Origin: Cohnella faecalis
GTDB taxonomy: Bacteria; Bacillota; Bacilli; Paenibacillales; Paenibacillaceae
Reading direction: 5' to 3'
Length of the DNA: 64,000 nt
Assembly (NCBI RefSeq): GCF_003570905.1
Contig: NZ_QXJM01000039.1
Coordinates: 1,364,001-1,428,000 of the forward strand
The notes under the pieces were generated by a model. The model saw only the letters and a program-made list of their open reading frames with translations. It did no database searches and was not told the origin of the DNA. Shown piece by piece: positions 48,618 to 57,328 of this stretch (its first letter is position 1; every line of letters starts with the position of its first letter). Position numbers and translations under genes: made by a program.

Positions 48618-49843
48618 GTGAAGACGAGCATTGTCATTTTGACGCATAATCAGCTGCACATTACGAAGCTGTGCCTGGACAGCATTCGCGCGTTCACGGG
48701 ACCTTCCTATGAGACGATCGTGGTGGACAACGGTTCAAGCGACGGAACGACTGATTTTTTGCGGAGCCAACCGGACGTCAAGGCGATATTCAATTCGGAA
48801 AATAAAGGATTCGCCAAAGGCTGCAACCAGGGCTGGGAAGTTTCCTCGGGCGACTGCGTGCTGTTTTTGAACAACGATACGATCGTTACTCCCGGCTGGC
48901 TGGAGGCGATGCTTGAGGTGCTGGGCGGCAGCGCCCGGTAGGGATGGTCGGCCCGGTTACGAACTACGCGAGCGGTCAGCAAATGATCCCGGTCGGCTAC
49001 ACGGACTTGAAAGATTTGAACGCCTTCGCCCGGGCGTACGCGGAAAGCAAACGCGGCCAATCGTTCGAGGTGCGCCGGCTTGTCGGCTTTTGCCTGTTGG
49101 TGAAACGGCATGTTATGGAAGAGGTGGGCGGGTTCGACGAAAGGTTCGGTCTCGGCAACTTCGAGGACGACGATCTATGCCTTCGAGTTAGAAATAGAGG
49201 GTACCAGCTTCGAGTCGTCGAAGATTGCTATATTCATCATTTCGGTCATATGACGATGAGCATCCTGCAAGGGACGAACTTAATGGAGCTGCTCGGGCTG
49301 AACCGAATCAAGGCGCGGGAAAAATGGGGGGAGGACATTATCGGACTTATATACCGGGAGCCCGCAACGATTTCGCTGGTACTTATGGTCCGAAGCGGGG
49401 GATCGGTCGCCCACCGGACGGTGGAAGCGATCGGATCGCATGCGGACGAGATTGTAGCATGGTGCGAAGATGATTCGGAGGATGCGCGATGCGCGCTCGG
49501 CGCTTATACGAATCGGATCGCGGACACTCTCGAAAATGCGATGGCGCTTGCAACCCGGGATTTCGTGCTTGCGATCTATGCGGACGAGGAATGGGACGAA
49601 GAGGCTCTGCGGCTTCTAACCGGCTTGAAAGTGGCGGTCGGGAGCGGAACGGAAGCCGTGGAGCTGTTAGTCGTTAGAGCAACAGCGGAGTCCGGCGACC
49701 TTGCCGCCGGCGTGAGGAGATGCCGGTTAGCCCGGCGATCCGCCGGACTCCGATGGAATGGGGTTACCGGCGAATTCATCGTCCGGAGCGGAGCGGCGGT
49801 GGAGACGAGCGGCATTACGATCCGCTCGACACGTTTACCGTAA
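48618..49843 (+). CDS. Two-domain family 2 glycosyltransferase, one frameshift
   Basis: The GT2 domain starts TSIVILTHNQLHITKLCLDS, with TIVVDNGSSDGT and FLNNDTIV (NxD). The frame stops at 48941 and resumes as GMVGPVTNYASG. One extra C or G in CCCGG at 48934-48938 joins the parts into about 408 residues. The continuation contains GGFDERFGLGNFEDDDLCLR, the usual GT2 acceptor region. A second degenerate GT2-like domain follows (about 245-350, TISLVLMVRSGGSVAHRTVEAI ... FVLAIYADEEWDEEAL) without a good DxD. GTG 48618 follows AAAAGGAGG. Confidence 0.85.
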
Positions 49844-50648
49844 AGCCGTAGCTCGTTTTATCGCTTTTGACATCCAACTGATAGGCTCCTTCCGGGACGC
49901 TGTTCTCGGGCAACATTCCGTTTATTTCAAATTCTCCATCCATTACCGCGACACTCTCCGAAGTCCATAGAGGCTTATTGTCTTTCGAGAGAACGACGTG
50001 CGCCTCGCTTGCCAAGCTTCCGTGGCCTTTGATCGCGAATGGCTGTCCGGGCCGAATAAGCTCCGGGTATTCGACAGGTTTGACGCCGGGCATCCATTCC
50101 TGGAACGTCTCGGTGACGAACCGGAACAGAGGCGCGGAATCCGCGAAATAAGCTTCTCTGTCAGAGCCGGCGATCCACACCTTGCCAGCCACCGCTTGGC
50201 AGTTGGAGGTTGTATCCCCTTGCTCGTCCTGCGTGCTTTCGCATTGCCAGGCGGGGCGGATTTGGAGCGTGGCGCCGTCTTCATATTCGAGATCGACGGC
50301 CCAGCTGCGACCGTGTAGCGGGGACGAGAGACCGACCCCGTCGATCTTATGCCGATCGGCTTCCGCTACCCAGTTCAGCAGCTTATCGATTCGTTCACCG
50401 TCCCGGTCGCCGAATAAAGGCAGGTTCACGAGCTGCATCGGGATCGGCGGGGACATGGACACCCGTTTTACTTGCGGCTCAGCCGTTAATGGAGCCGGCT
50501 TGACGGCAGACGGTGTCTTCGAAGCTGCTGCGGGCTCGGCAGAAGGGCCAAACGCCGGTTCGGATAAAGCGCGCGCTCCGCAGCCTTGCAGCTGAACGGC
50601 GAGAAGAACGAGACAGGCTAAAGCAGCGCCTTTGCGCAATGGGGACAA
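49815..50648 (-). CDS. Lipoprotein of unknown function
   Basis: A 277-residue exported protein with lipobox LQGCGA (C23), a Pro/Ala-rich linker (about 30-60), then a globular domain with two cysteines (WQCESTQ and SNCQAV) that could pair. The last 80 residues look like an immunoglobulin-like fold (PGQPFAIKGHGSLASEAHVVL ... GAYQLDVKSDKTSYGFTVNV) of the kind seen in Gmad2-type domains of germination and sporulation lipoproteins. TTG 50648 follows AAAGGAGTG. It overlaps the end of the glycosyltransferase gene by 29 bases. Confidence 0.72.
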   Translation of the reverse strand: MSPLRKGAALACLVLLAVQLQGCGARALSEPAFGPSAEPAAASKTPSAVKPAPLTAEPQVKRVSMSPPIPMQLVNLPLFGDRDGERIDKLLNWVAEADRHKIDGVGLSSPLHGRSWAVDLEYEDGATLQIRPAWQCESTQDEQGDTTSNCQAVAGKVWIAGSDREAYFADSAPLFRFVTETFQEWMPGVKPVEYPELIRPGQPFAIKGHGSLASEAHVVLSKDNKPLWTSESVAVMDGEFEINGMLPENSVPEGAYQLDVKSDKTSYGFTVNVSSGS

Positions 50649-50731
50649 TGTTGATCACTCCTTTTACGCTTCAGACGGAAACGATTGAAAAAGGTTACAG
50701 ATTACTCCTATTTAAATTGAACGAGCGTTCG

Positions 50732-51679
50732 TCATTCCGGCAATACCGAATCGGCGAAGCGAATCCAGGCGGTTCCGCAGGAGCGCCCTGTCTCATAAGA
50801 AAGATTGCCGAGAAGGGCGGCGAACGCTTCTCGAGTCTCGGCCGCTTCGGAGGCGTTCGCCCGCAGGTAGGCCAGCGCAGCGCCCGTCGTTGCTCTGCCG
50901 TCCGCGAGAGCCAGCTCCCATAGCTCCATTGCGCTTTCCTGATGGAAGACGGTACGATCGCAAGGGTCGATCCACCGCTCGCGGCGGACGTTCAATACGT
51001 CCCAATCCGGTATTCGCCTCGGAGGGGAGAAGGGAGCGAGCTGACCGGCCAGAACGGTTCCTTTCCACCCGGCAGGATCGAAGAAGAGACGCTGCGCTTT
51101 TATCGTATCGGCGACGGCTTCGTTAAGCTGCTTCACATCGATTCGCGAAGCGATCGCCGGATAATGCAGCGCGGAAATCCGCAAAAATTGCTCGGCGAAG
51201 CCTTCTCCCGGAAGAAGGCCGTTCGTGTCCACTTCCGGCGCGACGGGAACCGATCCGGTATGAATACCGGATCGGAGATGCATGATGGCCGAATCCATGA
51301 TCGTCTCGTAGCGATTGTGACGCCATTTGCGAAAGCCGGAGCGGCTGAAGACGAAAGGGTGAAGGTGACGATCCAGAATATGGTGAAGGAGAAATCCGAG
51401 CACGTAAGCGGAAGCGGGATCCTCTTCGCGGCGGCTTCGCGCCGAATCGAACAAGCTGAGCAAGAAGGGCCCGCAGTCCGTATTGTGCATAAGCGTTCCA
51501 AGCCGATTGACGAGCGTAGTAGACTGCCACGGCCAAAAATGGTGAAAAAACAAAAAGTCCGGACCTTGGCATCCGAGCTGAAAAGCCCGTTTCCAATCGG
51601 ATTTTTTCATGTTACCGCTTTCACCGACGTCGTCCAGCAGCTCGCGTCCGAATTGAATATGAGCCCAAATACTCGGCAT
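50732..51679 (-). CDS. Zinc-dependent phospholipase C-like protein
   Basis: A 315-residue helical protein of the Zn_dep_PLPC type. It starts MPSIWAHIQFGRELL, then GCQGPDFLFFHHFWPW and GFLLHHILDRHLHPFVF, which provide the His and Asp zinc ligands. It has no signal peptide, so it is probably cytoplasmic. Homologues are widespread in Firmicutes and are mostly uncharacterised. ATG 51679. Confidence 0.82.
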   Translation of the reverse strand: MPSIWAHIQFGRELLDDVGESGNMKKSDWKRAFQLGCQGPDFLFFHHFWPWQSTTLVNRLGTLMHNTDCGPFLLSLFDSARSRREEDPASAYVLGFLLHHILDRHLHPFVFSRSGFRKWRHNRYETIMDSAIMHLRSGIHTGSVPVAPEVDTNGLLPGEGFAEQFLRISALHYPAIASRIDVKQLNEAVADTIKAQRLFFDPAGWKGTVLAGQLAPFSPPRRIPDWDVLNVRRERWIDPCDRTVFHQESAMELWELALADGRATTGAALAYLRANASEAAETREAFAALLGNLSYETGRSCGTAWIRFADSVLPE

Positions 51680-51871
51680 CGTTCATCACCTTTCGAAATC
51701 ATTTTCCACGTCCGTTCGACAGACGGTAGTCCGTAGTGAGCAGGCTCGCTCCTCCGTAAGTCCCGGTTTATCCTACAAAAGAGTATACTTGTCCGAGCAA
51801 TTTCAGTATAATAAAGGAAATCCGTTGCGGCCAGCGTTTTGATACTTTTAACAAAAGGGGCGCGTTCAGAC

Positions 51872-52330
51872 ATGAAGGCTGAGTACATCAACCCGTTTTT
51901 GGAATCCGCGCGCATGGTCATTGAACAGATGGTTCAAATTCGTCCTAGCACGGGACAGCTTACCATACGGGATATTAAGTTCGCGGAGAATCACGTCTGG
52001 ATTCAGATCGGACTGACGGGACAGATGACCGGGGATATCGTGTTCGGACTGAGCGAGCAAGTTGCCCTTCGCATCATATCGGCGATGATGGGCGGGTTCG
52101 TTATTACGGAGATCGACGAGATGGGCAAGAGCGCGATTTCCGAGCTTGGCAATATGATCAGCGGCAATGCGAGCACGATGCTGTACAACCAAGGCGTTCA
52201 CGTCGACATAACGCCTCCGCGAGTCGTTCAACCGAGCATTTCCTCCAGCAACGGGGCAATGCGCGCGTTAGCGGTACCTCTCATTATGGACGGTATCGGA
52301 GAGATGGAAATTCAAGTTCTTATCGCTTGA
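51872..52330 (+). CDS. cheX: CheX-type chemotaxis phosphatase
   Basis: A 152-residue CheC/CheX/FliY-family protein, expected to dephosphorylate CheY-P. The active-site helix has the E-x-x-N pattern in SAISELGNMISGNAS. ATG 51872 follows AAAAGGGG; the frame opens earlier at 51839. TATAAT at 51807-51812 is a plausible -10. No other che gene is adjacent. The chemoreceptor at 12.6 kb is the only other chemotaxis gene in the window. Confidence 0.88.
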   Translation: MKAEYINPFLESARMVIEQMVQIRPSTGQLTIRDIKFAENHVWIQIGLTGQMTGDIVFGLSEQVALRIISAMMGGFVITEIDEMGKSAISELGNMISGNASTMLYNQGVHVDITPPRVVQPSISSSNGAMRALAVPLIMDGIGEMEIQVLIA

Positions 52331-52357
52331 CGGTCGATATGGCAAGACGGTTTTACC

Positions 52358-52378
52358 GCCCCGGTCAGGGGCTTTTTA
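52358..52378 (+). terminator. Terminator after cheX
   Basis: GCCCC-GGTCA-GGGGC followed by TTTTTATC. Confidence 0.85.
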
Positions 52379-52414
52379 TCTTTTTATAAGCTAATCGGCG
52401 ATGGGGGTATTTAT

Positions 52415-53197
52415 GTGAAAATATCGCTGCAAGGCCGAGTCGTTCTCGTGACGGGAGCGTCGAGCGGAATCGGGGCTTTGACGGCCAAGCTGCTCGCGGA
52501 ACGCGGGGCGATTCCGATTCTGACGGCGCGGTCGTCGGACAAGCTGGCGGAGCTGTCCGCGTCCATTCGTAGCGAGCATGCCGTATTCGCCATGGATGTT
52601 CAGCGGGAGGAGCAAGTAAGCGAGGTCGTGGCCGAAGTACATCGGAGGTACGGACGCATCGACGTCCTGCTCAACAATGCAGGCTATGGAGAGTTCGTTC
52701 CTTTCGCGGAGGCGACAATGGCTCATTTTCAGGATATGATGGATGTGAACTATATGGGCGTCGTCCGCTGCTCCAAAGCGGTGCTGCCGTTCATGCTGGA
52801 GGCGGGACAAGGACATATCGTCAACGTTGCTTCCATAGCGGGCAAGCTCGGAACCGCCAAGTCCAGCGGATATTCCGCTACGAAGCACGCCGTAATCGGA
52901 CTGACGGGAGCTCTGCGCCAGGAGCTTCGCAAATCGGGCATCCTCGTATCGGCAGTCAATCCGGGTCCGATCGATACGCCTTTTTTCCACAGAGCGGATC
53001 CCGACGGCAGTTACGCGCGCAATATCGGCTGGTTCATGATGCGCCCCGAGAAAGTCGCTAGAGCTATCGTATCGGTTATCGAACGACGCAAGCCGGAGGT
53101 CGATTTGCCTTGGCTCGCGGCCGCAGGCATTCGGATTAATCGGCTATTCCCTCGTTGGACGGACGCCCTGATGGGCAAAATGCTGGACAAGAAGTAA
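52415..53197 (+). CDS. Short-chain dehydrogenase/reductase
   Basis: A 260-residue classical SDR of the YqjQ/DltE-like group. TGASSGIG (14-21) binds NADP(H), NNAGYG (about 87-92) supports the fold, and catalysis uses S (VASIAG) with YSATK (about 151-155). The C-terminal segment (INRLFPRWTDALMGKML) may associate with membrane lipids. GTG 52415 is preceded by GGGGG. It lies 13 bases before the helicase gene. Substrate unknown. Confidence 0.88.
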   Translation: MKISLQGRVVLVTGASSGIGALTAKLLAERGAIPILTARSSDKLAELSASIRSEHAVFAMDVQREEQVSEVVAEVHRRYGRIDVLLNNAGYGEFVPFAEATMAHFQDMMDVNYMGVVRCSKAVLPFMLEAGQGHIVNVASIAGKLGTAKSSGYSATKHAVIGLTGALRQELRKSGILVSAVNPGPIDTPFFHRADPDGSYARNIGWFMMRPEKVARAIVSVIERRKPEVDLPWLAAAGIRINRLFPRWTDALMGKMLDKK

Positions 53198-53210
53198 AAG
53201 GAGTGGAGAC

Positions 53211-54689
53211 ATGAGTTCTCTAACGAATACATTCGAAGAGCTGGGGCTTAACGCCAAGCTTACGGAAAAGCTGGCTTCGGCCGGCATCAAGGAGCCTTCC
53301 GCGGTTCAGTGCGCAACCGTTCCTTCCATGCTGGAAGGCCGCGACGGCGTTATCGTATCCCCTACGGGAACGGGAAAGACTCTTGCGTACTTGCTTCCGA
53401 TTTTGCATCGGATCGATCCCGCGCTTCGGGAGACGCAGGCGCTTGTGCTTGCGCCGACTCAGGAGCTAGCGATGCAAATCGTTCGCGAAGCGGAAGCGTA
53501 CGGCGGACCGCTCGGCATTAAGGCGGTAGGGCTGATTGGCGGCGCTTCGCTCGCGAGGCAGCTGGAGCGGATGAAGGGACGTCCGGCGCTCGTCGTCGGC
53601 ACGCCGGGCCGAGTCAAAGACGTCGCCTCCTCGCGGAAGCTGAATTTGAATACGATCCGCACCGTCGTCGTCGACGAGACGGATCGCATCTATTCGCTCG
53701 GCGGGCGGAGCGAGCTGGAGCATATTTTGCGCGGCTGCTCCCGCGACCGCCAGACCGTGTTCGTATCGGCAACGCGGTCGGCTTCGATGAAGGAAGCGGA
53801 AAGCCGGTGGCTGAACAACGCTTGGCTGGCGGAAGGACATGCGTCGGAAAGCGCGGCGAACGGACTGCCGGAGACGATCGAGCATTGGTACTTTCTCGGC
53901 GATCGCCGGGACAAGGTCGATCTTGTGCGCAAGCTGCTTCGTCATCTGAAGCTGAAGCCTATTTTGTTGTTTTTGAACGACACGGACCGGATCGGCGAGC
54001 TGTTGTCCAAGCTGAAATACGAGGGGATTTCCGCCAGCGCCTTGTACGGAGACGTATCCGGCCGCGAGCGGGGCGAGGCCTTGCGGCGTTTTCGCGTCGG
54101 ACAGACGAAGATTCTAATAGCGACGGACGTTGCGGCGCGCGGCCTCGACGTTCCGGGCTTGCCTGTCGTCATTCAGTTCGAGCCGGCGCTCGACGCCGAT
54201 CATTACGTGCATCGTGCCGGACGGACGGGGCGGATGGGCAAGAAGGGAATTTCCATCACGTTCATTTCTACGCAGGAACGATTTATCGTGGATAAGCTCG
54301 GCAAGCAATTGGGCATTGAATTTCAGCCTAAAGCTTTGTACGAAGGACGTGTCGTCGCACCGGAGCAAGCGACCAAGATCAGACCGCCGCGAGCGGAGCA
54401 AGCGGGCTCCGAACCGTCAGGAAAGCCGGAGCGCTCCGATTCGGCTGGCCAATCGCGCAAGCCGGACGCGGCAGGGATCGACGCTCTCTCGGCGAGATCG
54501 CCGAAAACGGCGAGAATAGCGCATACGGACAAGCCGGCTAAATCGGCCAAACCGGCGCAGACAGCGAAACCGGCGAAAGCCGCCAAATCCGAGCGGCATC
54601 GCGACAGCAAAAACAAAGGGGCTCCTCGCTGGCTGAAGGAAAAGCGCAGCACCGGCACGCAGGAAGGTCCCGGCAACGAGAATAAGTAA
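53211..54689 (+). CDS. DEAD-box RNA helicase
   Basis: A 492-residue ATP-dependent RNA helicase. Motifs: Q region (PSAVQCATVPSML), Walker A SPTGTGKT, APTQELA, GTPGR, motif II as DETD instead of DEAD, SAT, and C-terminal domain motifs ARGLD and HRAGRTGRMG. The tail (about 385-492) is low-complexity Lys/Ala/Pro/Ser, ending in a basic segment that should bind RNA. The overall form recalls Bacillus YfmL/CshB-type helicases. ATG 53211 follows AAGGAGTG. Confidence 0.92.
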   Translation: MSSLTNTFEELGLNAKLTEKLASAGIKEPSAVQCATVPSMLEGRDGVIVSPTGTGKTLAYLLPILHRIDPALRETQALVLAPTQELAMQIVREAEAYGGPLGIKAVGLIGGASLARQLERMKGRPALVVGTPGRVKDVASSRKLNLNTIRTVVVDETDRIYSLGGRSELEHILRGCSRDRQTVFVSATRSASMKEAESRWLNNAWLAEGHASESAANGLPETIEHWYFLGDRRDKVDLVRKLLRHLKLKPILLFLNDTDRIGELLSKLKYEGISASALYGDVSGRERGEALRRFRVGQTKILIATDVAARGLDVPGLPVVIQFEPALDADHYVHRAGRTGRMGKKGISITFISTQERFIVDKLGKQLGIEFQPKALYEGRVVAPEQATKIRPPRAEQAGSEPSGKPERSDSAGQSRKPDAAGIDALSARSPKTARIAHTDKPAKSAKPAQTAKPAKAAKSERHRDSKNKGAPRWLKEKRSTGTQEGPGNENK

Positions 54690-54695
54690 TATTGA

Positions 54696-54754
54696 GGCAA
54701 AGACGTCTTCATCCTACGCGAACAGTGGGGGATGAAGGCGTCTTTGCCTTTTTC
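54696..54754 (+). terminator. Terminator after the helicase gene
   Basis: AAAGACGTCTTCATCC pairs with GGATGAAGGCGTCTTT, followed by GCCTTTTTC. Confidence 0.9.
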
Positions 54755-54803
54755 TCAAGAAAGACACACTTCCTCCACCCGCGCCTCCACGCTGCTTCTC
54801 TAT

Positions 54804-54870
54804 TCGCGCCCCCCGCGCAATCCGCGCAATCCGCGCCCCCGCGCAATCCGCGTAATCCGCGCCCCCCAGG
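54804..54870. repeat. Short GC-rich tandem repeats
   Basis: CGCGCCCCCC alternates with CGCGCAATC elements in a unit of about 26 bp, repeated twice with a partial third. It lies between the helicase terminator and the IS element. Confidence 0.75.
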
Positions 54871-54878
54871 CAACCTAC

Positions 54879-54945
54879 CTGCAGAACATGCAGTTATTTC
54901 TAAAAAAATCTCCGTTTGAGACAAACTATCTGCAAAATGCTCCAC
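54879..54945. repeat. Degenerate 51-bp-spaced pair interrupted by the IS
   Basis: CTGCA elements begin at 54879 and 54930, exactly 51 bases apart. After the IS, related elements appear as GTACAGTTAT (56359), CTGCACGTTATACAGTT (56412) and CTGCAGTTAG (56472). The set looks like a worn-down tandem array into which the IS inserted. Confidence 0.5.
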
Positions 54946-55014
54946 GGCCCCCTAATTAAACTGGAGTCCTGTCCCCCAATTGAATTAGACTATTTATATG
55001 GGGAGGCAGACAGT

Positions 55015-55338
55015 ATGCGATTAGGAAAAGTGCTTGAGGAAAAACGAATGCAGATTGTCAGAGAAGCTCTATCCGGTGTAAAGATTGCGGTATTAGGTCG
55101 CAAATATGAACTCCATCCAGAAACGATACGTAACTGGGTAAGAGAGTACGGCGATAAGGTAGGGCCTGACCAGCTCCCTTCCACAGACGAGCAAATCCAG
55201 GAGCTGAAACGGCTCCAAGAAATCGAAGAGAAATACAACCTGGCCTTAAAGAAGCTTGGCGAAAAAGAACTCGAAAATGAAATTCTCCACGAGCTTCTAA
55301 AAAAGAAGAACCCCGCTTATCTGAAAAATTCGAAGTAG
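55015..55338 (+). CDS. IS3-family transposase OrfA
   Basis: A 107-residue helix-turn-helix protein (MRLGKVLEEKRMQIVREALS, KYELHPETIRNWVREYGD) followed by a leucine-zipper-like coiled coil (LKRLQEIEEKYNLALKKLGEKE) used for multimerisation. ATG 55015 follows GGGGAGG. The end contains the slippery heptamer A-AAA-AAG at 55299-55305, where ribosomes can move to the -1 frame to make OrfAB. Confidence 0.9.
   Translation: MRLGKVLEEKRMQIVREALSGVKIAVLGRKYELHPETIRNWVREYGDKVGPDQLPSTDEQIQELKRLQEIEEKYNLALKKLGEKELENEILHELLKKKNPAYLKNSK
55299..55305 (+). promoter_or_regulatory. Programmed -1 ribosomal frameshift heptamer
   Basis: A-AAA-AAG in the orfA frame (CTA AAA AAG). After the slip the frame reads EEPRLSEKFEVADQFIKRGE and runs without a stop into OrfB. 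A stimulatory structure may follow: CCCCGC at 55311-55316 can pair with GCGGGG at about 55355. Confidence 0.8.
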
Positions 55339-56279
55339 CCGACCAGTTTATTAAGCGGGGCGAAAAGACAGCACTGGTCCTACGCATTCTGGATGTAGCA
55401 GAATCGTCCTACTACGCGCGTAAAAAACGAAGCCATACACCAAACACAGATGCGGGCAACCGGTCCACCGATCGTGGCAGAGGTCGCCCATTCCCCGGTT
55501 TCTCCCTCACGACGACGGGAGAACGGGTAAGCGATGAGCAGATTCGGGAATGGCTGCTTGAACTCGTAGAGGGCGAAGAGCACGTGTACGGCTACAAGTT
55601 GCTGGCACAGTGCTTACGAAACGAATGCGATCTGATCTTGAATAAGAAGAAAGCGCATCGGCTTTGTCAAGAGATCGGTATCTTGCAGGAGCAACGAAAA
55701 CGGAAAGTAAAGCACCCAAGAAGACTTGCAAGGAACCACCTGATCACAGGCCCGAACCAGCTGTGGCAGGCGGATATTAAGTATGGCTATGTGGCTGGGC
55801 GGGAACGATTCTTTTTCGTAGCCACCATTATTGACGTGTTCGATCGGGTAGCTGTCGGCCAGTACAGAGGACATGTGTGTGAAGCGAAGCATGTGGTTCA
55901 GACGCTAGTGACAGCCTTACGCCAGCGTGTCGGCGAAACAGGACCATTCCCTATTGTGCGCACCGACAACGGGCCTCAATTCGTCAGTACGCTATTTGGA
56001 GATACATGCGAAGCCTTCGATATTACGCACGAGAGAATCCCACCTCGTACACCAAACATGAACGCCTATATCGAGTCTTTTCACAGCGTGCTCGAAGACA
56101 ACCTGTTCTCCAAAGCAGTCTTCATGACCTTTGAAGAGGCGTACGCTGCACTTGATACGTACATGGACTTCTACAACAACCGGCGGATGCATGGAAGCTT
56201 AAAACGTATGCCACCAGAAGAATTTTCGAAGTGGGTTATGCAGCTTGAAGACCGCACACCATTTTACAGAGCTGTGTAA
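55306..56279 (+). CDS. IS3-family transposase OrfB (DDE integrase domain)
   Basis: Translated in the -1 frame from orfA; the frame is continuous from about 55305 to the stop at 56277-56279 (about 324 residues). It starts with the HTH_21-like region (LVLRILDVAESSYYAR) and GYKLLAQCLRNE. The rve catalytic core has D in WQADIKYG, D in VRTDNGPQF and E in YIESFHSVLEDN, the DDE triad, ending YNNRRMHGSLKRMPPEEF. A stand-alone start at GTG 55584 exists but lacks a good ribosome binding site. Confidence 0.9.
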
Positions 56280-56489
56280 AAGCATGATAAACAGAACTAG
56301 GCTACGCGTGCGCCTTTTTATGTGGGGCTGACTCCAGAATTAAGGGGCCTAGCCGAATGTACAGTTATATTAACTATTTATCCTCTTTAAATTCGATTGT
56401 ATAGAAAATAACTGCACGTTATACAGTTCGCTCATTCTCCAATGAGTTATTAACACAATTAACGGTAAGTTCTGCAGTTAGTTGGACGG

Positions 56490-57195
56490 CAGTCAGCGAG
56501 CACAGAAGGCCGGAACCAAGCTAAGCTTGAGACTGAATGCAAGGTTACCGGGAGGTCATGCCAGCAAAGCGAGGGTTGGGAGCTTGAAGTGACGGCAGTC
56601 AGCGAAGAAGGCCGCCACCAAGCTAAGCTTGAGACTGAATGCAAGGTTGCCGGGAGGTCATGCCAGCAACGCAAGGGTTGGGAACTTGAAGTGACGGCAG
56701 TCAGCGAAGAAGGCCGGAACCAAGCTAAGCTTGAGACTGAATGCAAGGTTACCGGGATGTCATGCCAGCAAAGCGAGGGTTGGGAGCTTGAAGTGACGGC
56801 AGTCAGCGAAGAAGGCCGACACGAAGCTAAGCTTAAGACTGAAATGCAAGGTTACCGGGACATCATGCCAGCAAAGCGAGTGTTGGGAGCTTGAAGTGAC
56901 GGCAGTCAGCGAAGAAGGCCGGAACCAAGCTAAGCTTGAGACTGAATGCAAGGTTGCCGGAAGGTCATGCCAGCAACGCGAGGGTTGGGAGCTTGAAGTG
57001 ACGGCAGTCAGCGGAGAAGGCCGACACGAAGCTAAGCTTGAGACTGAATGCAAGGTTACCGGGAGGTCATGCCAGCAAAGCGAGGATTGGGAGCTTGCGA
57101 TGACGGCAGTCAGCAAAGAAGGCCGGAACCAAGCTAAGCTTGAGACTGAAATGCAAGGTTACCGGGACAACATGCCAGCAAAGCTAGGGCGGAGA
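56490..57195. repeat. Tandem array 5: 102-bp unit (2 x 51), seven copies
   Basis: CAGTCAGCG starts copies at 56490, 56596, 56698, 56800, 56903, 57005 and 57107 (steps 106, 102, 102, 103, 102, 102). Each unit has GAAGGCCGGAACCAAGC, the palindrome CAAGCTAAGCTTG, GACTGAATGCAAGGTT, ACCGGGAGGTCATGCCAGC and GGGAGCTTGAAGTGACGG. The step is a multiple of three and 34-residue frames stay open on both strands, but no start signal or codon bias supports coding. It lies between the IS and the SLH protein gene. Confidence 0.93.
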
Positions 57196-57266
57196 GCTTG
57201 CACAAGTAGGTACGTAGTGAGCCATAAGTCTCAACTTTCGACTAGGACCGTCCGAAACGGCCATTT

Positions 57267-57314
57267 TTCCTCGAATCTTATGGGCGAACGGTTTTTACCG
57301 TAAAAATCGAGGAA
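57267..57314 (+). promoter_or_regulatory. Leader hairpin overlapping the SLH gene ribosome binding site
   Basis: TTCCTCGA (57267-57274) is perfectly complementary to TCGAGGAA (57307-57314), which contains the start of the GGAAGAGG ribosome binding site. A second hairpin, ACGGTTTTTACCGT (57288-57301), sits inside the loop. This arrangement could hide the binding site and limit translation. Confidence 0.5.
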
Positions 57315-57328
57315 GAGGTGTGTTATCC

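Larger units (their letters stand above)
54946..56349 (+). mobile_element. IS3-family insertion sequence
   Basis: Contains overlapping orfA and orfB with a -1 frameshift signal and a DDE integrase. The ends are inverted: TGGAGTC at 54962 and GACTCCA ending at 56336. An outer pair, GGCCCC at 54946 and GGGGCC ending at 56349, lies beyond them. It is about 1.38 kb (inner ends) to 1.40 kb (outer ends). I find no matching target duplication, so the exact ends are uncertain. Both reading frames look intact, so the copy may be active. Confidence 0.85.

Noticed and set aside
56589..57303. 34-residue repeat proteins in array 5 on both strands
   Set aside because: Open on both strands because 102 is divisible by three and the unit has few stop codons. 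Frames break at the 103-bp step and no start signal is present.
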